The notes under the pieces were generated by a model. It was given only the letters and a program-made list of their open reading frames with translations. It was not told the origin of the DNA and ran no database searches. Below are positions 45,309-53,567 of a stretch of 64,000 bases of DNA, one piece after another. The translations under genes were made by a program, and so were the position numbers. Source of the DNA: Portibacter marinus (GTDB lineage: Bacteria > Bacteroidota > Bacteroidia > Chitinophagales > Saprospiraceae); the NCBI RefSeq assembly GCF_021533195.1, contig NZ_JAJNKB010000004.1, positions 248,001 through 312,000 of the forward strand, read 5' to 3'. Numbering within the stretch: position 1 is the first letter of the stretch; each line of letters begins with the position of its first letter.

Positions 45309-46697
45309 ATGAAGAATATATCACGCAGAAAGTTTTTGATCAACACATCTTTAGCAGGAACAGCTATTTCTATCGCCCCATCAGTAAAAGGAAGCTCGCT
45401 TTTTACAGCATCTCCGGGTACTTACATGGGAGGCTTTGCTGCTCCTAAACTGGAAAACATTAGGGCCGCTTTTATTGGAGTTGGAGCCAGAGGTCCAGGG
45501 CATGTCAAGTTCTTTTCCAGCTTGCCGGGAACTGAAGTTGTTGCCATCAGCGACTTGTATGAAGATTTAGCTGAGCGATCTGCCGATATAGCTCGCAAAG
45601 AAGGTGGAGAAGGTCGACATACGAACATCAAATTATACCATGGAAGTGAAGACAGATGGAAGGTGATGCTCAAAGAGGTTAAGCCGGATGTGGTTTTTAT
45701 TTGTACCAATTGGAAAAATCATGCTCCTATGGCGATAGAAAGCATGAATAGTGGCGCTCATGCATTTGTGGAGGTACCCATTGCACTCACCTTAGAGGAA
45801 ATGTGGAATATTGTCGATACTTCAGAAAGTACTCAAAAGCACTGTATGATGATGGAAAATGTCAATTATAGTCGTGATGAATTGATGTTTTTGAATATGG
45901 TTCGACAGGGATTAATCGGTGAAATTCTTCACGGTGAAGCGGCTTATATTCATGAATTACGTTTCCAGATGGAAGAGCAAGATAGAGGAACAGGTTCATG
46001 GAGAACACCACACTATGCACATCGAAACGGAAATCTATACCCAACGCATGGCTTAGGTCCTGTGGCTCAATACATGAATCTTGCCAGAGGTGACGATAAT
46101 TTTAAGAAATTGGTTTCCTATTCTTCACCTGCGAAAGGTCGCACGCTTTATGCTGAAAATAATTATCCATCGGATCATAAATGGAATGAATTAGATTACA
46201 AAGGAGGAGACATTAATACTTCGATCATTAAAACCAATTTAGGCCGAACGGTTATGGTTCAATGGGACGAGACCAGCCCAAGACCATACTCAAGACATAA
46301 CTTAATACAAGGTACTAAGGGAACATTGGCCGGCTTTCCAACCAGAATTGCACTAGAAGGAGGTGTGGAAGGGGTGACCAAAAATCACCATTCATGGGCT
46401 CAGGGTGAGGACCTGAAATCATTATATGAAAAATATGATCATCCATTGTATACCCGATTAAATGAAAAAACTAAGAATACCGGTCATGGTGGTATGGATG
46501 GTATTATGATGTACCGCATTGTAGAATGCTTGCAAAAAGGATTGCCTCTCGATCAGAACGTTTACGAAGGTTGTTTCTGGAGTGCGGTTGCACCTTTAAG
46601 TGAAGCATCCGTTAAATTGGATGGCATGCCACAGGAATTCCCGGATTTTACACGAGGTCAATGGAAGAAAACAGAGCCCTTAGCAATTGTAGGCTAA
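45309..46697 (+). CDS. GH109-like Gfo/Idh/MocA glycosidase, Tat-exported
   Basis: The protein is 462 aa from the ATG at 45309; the open frame to 45225 lacks features. The N-terminus is a twin-arginine signal (SRRKFLINTSLAG). The NAD-binding Gfo/Idh/MocA fold follows (FIGVGARGPGHVKFF, AHAFVEVPIALTLEEMW). Family-specific blocks (CMMMENVNYSRDELMFLNMV, GEAAYIHELR, NLYPTHGLGPVAQYMNLARG) match GH109, NAD+-dependent alpha-N-acetylgalactosaminidases that act by an oxidation-elimination mechanism. Export through Tat with bound cofactor fits. It may act on GalNAc-containing glycans. It is a single-gene unit convergent with aspS. Confidence 0.87.
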   Translation: MKNISRRKFLINTSLAGTAISIAPSVKGSSLFTASPGTYMGGFAAPKLENIRAAFIGVGARGPGHVKFFSSLPGTEVVAISDLYEDLAERSADIARKEGGEGRHTNIKLYHGSEDRWKVMLKEVKPDVVFICTNWKNHAPMAIESMNSGAHAFVEVPIALTLEEMWNIVDTSESTQKHCMMMENVNYSRDELMFLNMVRQGLIGEILHGEAAYIHELRFQMEEQDRGTGSWRTPHYAHRNGNLYPTHGLGPVAQYMNLARGDDNFKKLVSYSSPAKGRTLYAENNYPSDHKWNELDYKGGDINTSIIKTNLGRTVMVQWDETSPRPYSRHNLIQGTKGTLAGFPTRIALEGGVEGVTKNHHSWAQGEDLKSLYEKYDHPLYTRLNEKTKNTGHGGMDGIMMYRIVECLQKGLPLDQNVYEGCFWSAVAPLSEASVKLDGMPQEFPDFTRGQWKKTEPLAIVG

Positions 46698-46704
46698 GGA
46701 CACG

Positions 46705-48474
46705 CTACTTATTCTCCAGATCAAGATCTAAATGTAATTCTTTCAACTGTTCCTGGTCAACCGGTGCCGGGGCATCAATCATGATGTCCCTACCCTGATT
46801 GTTTTTAGGGAAAGCGATAAAATCCCGAATGGAGTTCTGTCCATTTAAGACTGCACACAATCGATCAAATCCAAATGCAATGCCTCCATGAGGAGGAGCA
46901 CCATATTCAAAAGCACCTAAAAGAAAACCAAATTGAGCCTCAGCTTCCTCCTTGGTGAATCCCAGTAAGTCAAAATTCTTGGATTGGAGGTCACGATCAT
47001 GTATCCTAATCGATCCTCCTCCTATTTCAACACCATTGATGACTAAATCGTAAGCATCTGCTCGAAGAGACTTCATGGTTTCATGGTCACCTGTCAACAT
47101 TCGCTGTTCGTCCTCTTTCTTTGGTGCGGTAAAGGGATGATGCATGGCGTGAAAACGCTCAGATTCCTCATCCCACTCTAGCAATGGAAAATCAACGACC
47201 CACAGTGGATTAAACACTTTAGGATCCATCAGTCCCAGTCGACGGCCCATTTCCAATCGTAATTCATTGAGCTGCTTTCTGGTCTTCTCAGCCTCACCTG
47301 AGAGTGCAAAAATAATGTCACCTGGAGTGGCACCCATTCTATTTCCCCAATTGACCAGAGCTTCATCATCGAAGAATTTTCCCACTGTTGATTTGATAGA
47401 TCCATCTTCATTAAATTTAACATATACCAAACCTTTCGCTCCGATTTGAGGACGCTGCATCCACTCGGTCAATTCCTTCAAGTTCTTGTTCGAGTACTCT
47501 GAAGCAATACCCTTGGCCACGATGCCTACTACCAATTCTGAATTATCAAATACTCCGAACCCCTGGCCTTTTGCAAAGTCATTCATTTCTACGAATTCCA
47601 TTCCAAATCTGGTATCCGGTTTATCAGATCCGTATCTGGTCATCGCTTCATCATAGGAGATTTTAGGAAAATCAGGCAATTCGATTCCCAACGTTTCCTT
47701 AAAAAGATGCTTTGTCAGACCTTCGAAGGTATCGAGGACTTCATCACGAGTCACGAATGCCATTTCGCAATCTATCTGTGTAAATTCTGGCTGTCTGTCA
47801 GCTCTTAAATCCTCATCTCTGAAGCACTTGACAATCTGAAAATAGCGGTCCATGCCAGCCACCATTAGTAGTTGCTTAAAGGTCTGAGGTGATTGAGGTA
47901 AGGCGTAAAATTGACCTGGATTCATTCTAGACGGCACGACAAAATCACGCGCGCCCTCAGGAGTGCTTTTGATGAGATTCGGAGTCTCCACCTCTACAAA
48001 ATCGTTATCAGAAAGATATTTGCGCGTCTCAATAGCAAGCTTAGACCTGAAAATTAAATTTTCACGAACCGGAGCTCGGCGAATATCGAGGTATCGGTAT
48101 TTCATTCTGAGGTCATCTCCACCATCCGTTTCATCTTCGATCGTAAATGGAGGAGTTTTCGATCCATTTAAGATGTCCATTGACCTCACTTCTATTTCAA
48201 TGTCCCCTGTCGGTCTATTGGGATTTTTATTCGAACGTTCACGCACAACACCTTCGACCCTCAAGACATATTCCCGGCCTAATTTCTGCGCCTTTTCAGC
48301 CAACTCCTTGTTGTCATCGATGTTAAATACCAATTGAGTGATTCCGTACCGATCTCTAAGGTCTACAAAGGTCATTCCTCCGAAATCTCTACTCGCTTGA
48401 TTCCATCCGCTTAAAACTACTTCTTGACCAACATCAGAAATTCTGAGTGCTCCACAATTATGGGTTCTGTACAT
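46705..48474 (-). CDS. aspS: Aspartyl-tRNA synthetase
   Basis: The protein is 589 aa from the ATG at 48474 ([14 protein letters not shown]); the frame is open to 48516, but the family begins at this point and a promoter octamer lies just upstream. OB-fold anticodon domain ([20 protein letters not shown]), class II core with motif 2 ([18 protein letters not shown]), the bacterial insert, and motif 3 ([15 protein letters not shown]). Bacterial type, charging tRNA-Asp. Convergent with the GH109 gene. Confidence 0.97.
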   Translation of the reverse strand: MYRTHNCGALRISDVGQEVVLSGWNQASRDFGGMTFVDLRDRYGITQLVFNIDDNKELAEKAQKLGREYVLRVEGVVRERSNKNPNRPTGDIEIEVRSMDILNGSKTPPFTIEDETDGGDDLRMKYRYLDIRRAPVRENLIFRSKLAIETRKYLSDNDFVEVETPNLIKSTPEGARDFVVPSRMNPGQFYALPQSPQTFKQLLMVAGMDRYFQIVKCFRDEDLRADRQPEFTQIDCEMAFVTRDEVLDTFEGLTKHLFKETLGIELPDFPKISYDEAMTRYGSDKPDTRFGMEFVEMNDFAKGQGFGVFDNSELVVGIVAKGIASEYSNKNLKELTEWMQRPQIGAKGLVYVKFNEDGSIKSTVGKFFDDEALVNWGNRMGATPGDIIFALSGEAEKTRKQLNELRLEMGRRLGLMDPKVFNPLWVVDFPLLEWDEESERFHAMHHPFTAPKKEDEQRMLTGDHETMKSLRADAYDLVINGVEIGGGSIRIHDRDLQSKNFDLLGFTKEEAEAQFGFLLGAFEYGAPPHGGIAFGFDRLCAVLNGQNSIRDFIAFPKNNQGRDIMIDAPAPVDQEQLKELHLDLDLENK

Positions 48475-48495
48475 GTCTTTACTTTTACAAAAATG

Positions 48496-48503
48496 CAAAG
48501 ATA
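48496..48503 (-). promoter_or_regulatory. Probable -7 element of the aspS promoter
   Basis: TATCTTTG on the minus strand, 21 bases upstream of the chosen aspS ATG. It is identical to the -7 octamers of the rpsF and pheT promoters, but no TTG is found at the standard 19-base spacing. It supports the ATG at 48474 over the longer frame. Confidence 0.6.
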
Positions 48504-48537
48504 GCAGTTTTGTCAAGCTAGAGAAAAAAACGTCATA

Positions 48538-49326
48538 TCAATAGTTTCTGGCTACCATAATACCTCCATTAGCCTGTTTTCGGGTGGACTCCATCATAAA
48601 GCCAGTGTTCATAGAATAAGCATCGAATGCATCAACCTGTGAGGAAGTCCAGGTTTTATCTCCAGTAATTGCACCAAATTGTAATACAACTGCAATTCTA
48701 TTTAATTCATCTCTGGATGGAAGAAACCAATCATTATATCCATCATTCACAAAATTTCCTGCTAGTCTGGCCGCAATATTCATTTCGTTACAAGCTCCAA
48801 TAATTGCTGCAGTATTCTGTGGTCCGGTACCGATTGCCGTTCCAGTGGCACCTGGTATATTTTGTCCCTGACAACCCCAACTGATTGTATTATTATTCTG
48901 ACTGTATGCAAATTGTGCCACCATTCCACTGCCATCTTGATTTTGTATTACAATGGTTCCTCCACCATATTGCTTACCTGGAAAGGAAGTCGGGCTCACA
49001 CCTCGCTCAATAAGATCGATCGGGTCATAACCAATTTTTAAGAGATTTTGTATGCCATCATCACCCATCTGAATTCCAAATCCTATCAATAGATCATCCA
49101 TGTATGCCTTAGTAACGACATGCTGATCCTGAGTCGGTAATTCAAGTTGCGTAACTCTGCCAGTCACCTGTAAATCTCCCTGCACCTCTGCTTTAGGATT
49201 GACCTGACCGTAGAGTTGAAATTGAAAACTTAAAGAAACAAGTAAAATTGTTACAATTATCAATTGCTTAAGGAGAAGAAACTTTCTTGCAAACGCCTTC
49301 TCCTTTATGCATTTCGAATCCTTCAT
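48538..49326 (-). CDS. Exported DUF1566-like (Lcl domain) protein
   Basis: The protein is 262 aa from the ATG at 49326. The N-terminal region is unusually long and basic before the hydrophobic segment (LIIVTILLVSLSFQFQLYGQ), then VNPKAEVQGDLQVTGRVTQL, a short repeat-like region found in Bacteroidota surface proteins, and a Lcl-type C-terminal domain: VNDGYNDWFLPSRDELNRIA and TWTSSQVDAFDAYSMNTGF. Such domains are lectin-like in fold. Surface exposure is likely; the role is unknown. 55 bp or so upstream of the aspS promoter, in the same orientation. Confidence 0.8.
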   Translation of the reverse strand: MKDSKCIKEKAFARKFLLLKQLIIVTILLVSLSFQFQLYGQVNPKAEVQGDLQVTGRVTQLELPTQDQHVVTKAYMDDLLIGFGIQMGDDGIQNLLKIGYDPIDLIERGVSPTSFPGKQYGGGTIVIQNQDGSGMVAQFAYSQNNNTISWGCQGQNIPGATGTAIGTGPQNTAAIIGACNEMNIAARLAGNFVNDGYNDWFLPSRDELNRIAVVLQFGAITGDKTWTSSQVDAFDAYSMNTGFMMESTRKQANGGIMVARNY

Positions 49327-49500
49327 AATTAGACTGATTAGATTTGAAATCAATCTACTAAGGATGGCTTAAATAGATTAGCACAAATCTCACAAATACT
49401 CCAACATATGTAACATTCCACGTTAACATATACCGTTTTTCGATAGTAAATGAGTAGTACCCCTAAAATATTTTGGGGGCACTGCCTATTCAACTGTTTT

Positions 49501-51051
49501 TTAGCGGACGATGGATACTGGCATGTCCTGATCATAAGTACCGGCGATGACTGGTGTTTGTCTATTCGAAGTATAGCGACGAACATTTTTATTGACAAAC
49601 TCAAACAACTCAGAAATAGTAACAATTTTATTGCCATTCTTGTCTGCTTCACCTCTAAGTCCTCGTATCAGGTAGTGACTATAGATTCCTTGTCGTAAAC
49701 CCGAAGTTTCCATCGAGATTTCCTCGCTCTTAGACGATGTAAACAAAGCCGTTCCAGCTGCAGCATTCTCATACCCATTCAACAAAGATTGCATTCTGGT
49801 AGCATCAAATGGAGCTTTCATGGCCAACATTGAACCTGAATGGCATGCATCCGCAAATACAATTTTATGCTTCGCCTGACTTTTATCCAGAATCGACTTG
49901 ATCTCATGATGTTGCAAAACATTGTTGTAACCGTCAAAGTCAATGGGCAAAAATGATCCTGGTAAACCGTGCCCCGAGTAATAAAGCATGATGACATCAT
50001 TTTCATCAGCTTTGGAAAAGGTGGCTTCCATTTCCGATAAGATTCTATTTCGCGATGCAGACTCATCGATCAATAATGCAATCCTCTCGTCCGGTATCGC
50101 ACCACCTTCCGGGCTTTTAAGAAAGGCATAGACCTGGTAAGCATCATCATCCGTATACTTCAAAGTTGGCATGTGATTATAGCTTGCTATTCCAACAATC
50201 ACTGCCCAAATCTTTACTTCTTTTGACTTTTCAATTTGTGCTACTTCGGTTTGCTTTTTTGCAGAAGGCTTCGCACTGGCATGAATTTTTTTCACAGGGT
50301 AACCGGCATTCCATATCGCACCATAAACTGTTCCACTTGCAAAATGCATGACCCCTTCTCCTTCGGGTGCATTATTTTTCCAACCACCCTCATATCGATC
50401 TCCATTAGAATAATAGCATATGCCCTGACCTTGTGGAAGTCCATTCACAAATTGGCCTTCGTAGTAAGAACCGTCTCGATAGGTGTATCTTCCAGTACCA
50501 TTTCCACAATTGTATTTATTACAGTTTTGAACGGCTGTGCTGTTGTTATTTACAGGCTTCTTATTGGGTTTAGGAGCAGGATTAGCTGCAATGGTGGTAT
50601 GCTCTGCTGGTTCACCACCTTGAATCACACCATTGACCCAGCGAACCATTCTTTTACTGCCGTCAGCATACTCAATGAAACCTTGCCCTTCAAGCGCATC
50701 ATTGACCCATTGTCCGTCATAGACATCTCCATTGGCCAACTTTAATTTGCCTCTTCCATGTCTCACGTTCATATTAAAGTCTCCTGAGTAAATACTTCCA
50801 TCCAGAAACTTTAGTACTCCTTTTCCGTGTCGCCTTTGATTGGACCATTGACCTTTATAGATTTTCCCATCACTGAAGAAAAGTGTGCCATAGTGGTGAA
50901 TCTTTCCATTTTTGAACTCACCACTATATTTTGAACCACTTTTAAAGATGTAGGTACCTTTACCGTTGTTACAATTTCCTTTAACACACTGACCTGAAAG
51001 AAGAGAAGCACATAGCAAGACTAATGCTGAAATTAAATACACTCTGTTCAT
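49501..51051 (-). CDS. Secreted MORN-repeat and caspase (C14) fusion protein
   Basis: The protein is 516 aa with a signal peptide (about 1-20). Two blocks of MORN repeats (about 28-150 and 178-260; for example GTLFFSDGKIYKGQW, GVLKFLDGSIYSGDF, GRYTYRDGSYYEGQF) precede a caspase-like domain from about residue 280: WAVIVGIASYNHMPTLKYTD, YYSGHGLPG (catalytic His about 361) and IVFADACHSGSM (catalytic Cys about 403), with 42 residues between them. The dyad is intact, so it should be an active cysteine peptidase of metacaspase or paracaspase type. Its target is unknown. No obvious adaptor gene is adjacent. Confidence 0.92.
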   Translation of the reverse strand: MNRVYLISALVLLCASLLSGQCVKGNCNNGKGTYIFKSGSKYSGEFKNGKIHHYGTLFFSDGKIYKGQWSNQRRHGKGVLKFLDGSIYSGDFNMNVRHGRGKLKLANGDVYDGQWVNDALEGQGFIEYADGSKRMVRWVNGVIQGGEPAEHTTIAANPAPKPNKKPVNNNSTAVQNCNKYNCGNGTGRYTYRDGSYYEGQFVNGLPQGQGICYYSNGDRYEGGWKNNAPEGEGVMHFASGTVYGAIWNAGYPVKKIHASAKPSAKKQTEVAQIEKSKEVKIWAVIVGIASYNHMPTLKYTDDDAYQVYAFLKSPEGGAIPDERIALLIDESASRNRILSEMEATFSKADENDVIMLYYSGHGLPGSFLPIDFDGYNNVLQHHEIKSILDKSQAKHKIVFADACHSGSMLAMKAPFDATRMQSLLNGYENAAAGTALFTSSKSEEISMETSGLRQGIYSHYLIRGLRGEADKNGNKIVTISELFEFVNKNVRRYTSNRQTPVIAGTYDQDMPVSIVR

Positions 51052-51202
51052 TGATAAGATTTAAACTGTTAATTAGAGTGTATAATAAAACTATGCGGTC
51101 TAAGATTTGATTAGTTACTGAACTTGAAAAGCTTTGGAATTATTGTCAATAGCTAGGTAATAAGATTAATATGTTTATGGTGTGGAACATAGCCGTCTTA
51201 AC

Positions 51203-51240
51203 CAAAAAACAAATGAGCTTCAGTCTCACTGAAGCTCATT
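51203..51240 (-). terminator. Intrinsic terminator of the metalloprotease gene
   Basis: A perfect 12-bp stem AATGAGCTTCAG / CTGAAGCTCATT (51212-51240) with a TCTCA loop, and on the minus strand a following T-rich run (51203-51209). It lies 26 bases after the protease stop codon. Confidence 0.88.
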
Positions 51241-51265
51241 CCTAATTTAATTGATAACTTAATAG

Positions 51266-53311
51266 TTACTTGATGACAACTTTCACAAGATGCTTAGATG
51301 ACTCGGATCTAACCGAGATAAAATATAATCCGGCATCGAAACTTCCTACATTAAGCTGCACAGCACTGTTTTTAGCATTAATCACATCACTGTAAATCCT
51401 TTGTCCAAAAGTATTGATAACGTCTAAATTATATATGTCTGAAGCAGCGTTATTTAGTTGTATCTGTAACCTGTCAGTCGCAGGATTAGGACTCACTAAA
51501 ATTGATTCTTCATCATTTAAAGAAAGTGAGGCGCTTTCAGAACCTACACCACATGTGACATCGGCTCCTCTGACTACAAATGTAAAAGTACATCCTACAT
51601 AATTACTTACTGCTCCATTACAATTGGATCTAACTTCCCAGTCATAAGTGACGTCTGAACCATAACCAACCAGATCGATAAATGATTCTGTAGCGTTAAA
51701 AGTTGACCAAGATGTGGTTCCTGCCACTCTGATTCTCACATCATAGGTATTAGCATCAGCAACATCTGACCAATCTAACCGCGCTGAATTGTCTCCACGA
51801 TTTTTAACCATATTCAATACTGCAAGGTTAGCAGGATCTTCGCAATTAACTTCAGGACAAACATCAGGGCAGCTGCCCCCGCAATCTACTCCTGTCTCAT
51901 CACCATTCATGATACCATCATCACAAGTAGGGCAAGCGACACAACTTCCACCACAATCTACACCTGTCTCATCACCATTCATGATACCATCAAAGCATGA
52001 ATTACTTCCAGTTCCTCCTCCCAGACAGCTGGCTTGAGCTACTTTATTCTGCATGACTGCAGCAGGTTGAGGGTGAAAGCCCTCATTAAAATCAAGACCA
52101 TAATTATTATAGCAATAACTCATAATGGTTCCAGTTCCATTCGTAGCTGGAGGTGGAAGTGGACAAGTCCCTTCAGTAGAACCCGAACATCCATCAATCG
52201 CTGTATTATTACCGTTCCAAACACATGCATGAGTATGTCGCGATCCGAATAAGTGCCCTAATTCATGTGCGAAGATTTGCAAATTGAAAAAGTAATCATT
52301 CACAAATCCGCTCATACACATACTGTTTGAGGGATCTGAGTTGCAGAGACCAGAAAATCCAGCTGCCACCCCACCAACGTTGTTGTAAACAACGAGTTGA
52401 GCCAAATCACCATTGAAAGATGATGCCTTTGCTGATTGGAACAGATTTAAATATGAGCTCGAACTTGAAGGCTTGATTTGCCTTTTACCTCTAGTTGTAA
52501 AGTAAGTCAGGCTGGTATTGACTTGCAATTCTGAAATGACTTTATTTACACCATCTCCAGCATAAATTGCAGCAGATTCATTAAATAGATCTGTAATGTA
52601 CGTAATCGTCTGACTTACCCCTCCCTGCCAATCAACAACATCACTTTCTACTTCAATATATATTTTTACCTCGTCACCGGGACCTCTTAAACTAGATTTA
52701 GGAGCTTTTAACATTTCTTTTGAATAGCCTTGGCCATCATCTTTTGTATCACAGGTCAAGTCTTGATGGTTGAGTGAGTTGAGATCAACCAGCACATTTT
52801 GTCCTACTTCATTTTTTTCTAATCCCAGATCATGGCTTTCAGAGCTTATAAACCCATGGACTAGTCCATCTCGTAAACTAAGGGCTACCAAAGAATGAGG
52901 TTCACCTTCAACGATTCCGCGATAAAACACCATTTCATCCCTATTGAGAGGAAAAACACTTTGAGTCATTCCATCATTTAATGTAATCTGAAATCCAGGT
53001 GCAAAAATATTGGATTTAACGAGTGACAAATTAATTTCTTCACCATTAAGACCGATTACTGTTGTCTCCAGATAATTTTTCTTCTCAACAATTACCTTTC
53101 TTAATAATTCTTGATCAAATTTTAAAACTGCCTGATCGGATTCGCGATGATTAAATGAAGATTTGTCAGCATTGAGAAAAAGTTTTACGTTTTCAGTCAA
53201 ACCCCTATCAGCTTTTGCCTTTAAAACATCCTGATAAATAATGTTCTGCTGAGCATTTATTATGCTCGTAGCGAAAAAGAAACAAAAGAAAATGGTAGAT
53301 AATAATTTCAT
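51266..53311 (-). CDS. Reprolysin-like metalloprotease with type IX sorting domain
   Basis: The protein is 681 aa with a signal peptide (about 1-20, ending INAQ). An N-terminal prodomain-like region is followed by a metzincin-type domain with HELGHLFGSRH (His 349, 353 and 359), a Cys-rich region carrying a tandem DGIMNGDETGVDCGGSC unit, a fibronectin-III-like domain (ANTYDVRIRVAGTTSWSTFN) and a type A sorting domain (ILVSPNPATDRLQI ... DAGLYFISVRS). It is exported by the type IX system and likely digests extracellular protein. It has its own terminator on the minus strand. Confidence 0.93.
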   Translation of the reverse strand: MKLLSTIFFCFFFATSIINAQQNIIYQDVLKAKADRGLTENVKLFLNADKSSFNHRESDQAVLKFDQELLRKVIVEKKNYLETTVIGLNGEEINLSLVKSNIFAPGFQITLNDGMTQSVFPLNRDEMVFYRGIVEGEPHSLVALSLRDGLVHGFISSESHDLGLEKNEVGQNVLVDLNSLNHQDLTCDTKDDGQGYSKEMLKAPKSSLRGPGDEVKIYIEVESDVVDWQGGVSQTITYITDLFNESAAIYAGDGVNKVISELQVNTSLTYFTTRGKRQIKPSSSSSYLNLFQSAKASSFNGDLAQLVVYNNVGGVAAGFSGLCNSDPSNSMCMSGFVNDYFFNLQIFAHELGHLFGSRHTHACVWNGNNTAIDGCSGSTEGTCPLPPPATNGTGTIMSYCYNNYGLDFNEGFHPQPAAVMQNKVAQASCLGGGTGSNSCFDGIMNGDETGVDCGGSCVACPTCDDGIMNGDETGVDCGGSCPDVCPEVNCEDPANLAVLNMVKNRGDNSARLDWSDVADANTYDVRIRVAGTTSWSTFNATESFIDLVGYGSDVTYDWEVRSNCNGAVSNYVGCTFTFVVRGADVTCGVGSESASLSLNDEESILVSPNPATDRLQIQLNNAASDIYNLDVINTFGQRIYSDVINAKNSAVQLNVGSFDAGLYFISVRSESSKHLVKVVIK

Positions 53312-53567
53312 ATACTATTTTTTAAAATTAAAAATATTGTTCTGCGACATGAAATAAGAAGGGTGTAAACTGATTTCGATGGGAAAATAGTAAAAGAAAT
53401 GCATGTTATAAGTCAATAGGGCCAGAATATTATTTTTTTAACTTTTTCTGGCCGTAACTATGCATAGATTACCGAGGACTTTCACAACTTCCATGAATTC
53501 AGCATTAGGATCAGCATTTACGCTTCTTTGTATCCTCATAAAGAATGCATCCAAACATTTATTTCTC

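Noticed and set aside
49350-49652. 100-codon minus-strand frame at the end of the MORN-caspase gene
   Set aside because: It overlaps the caspase coding frame and has no own domain.
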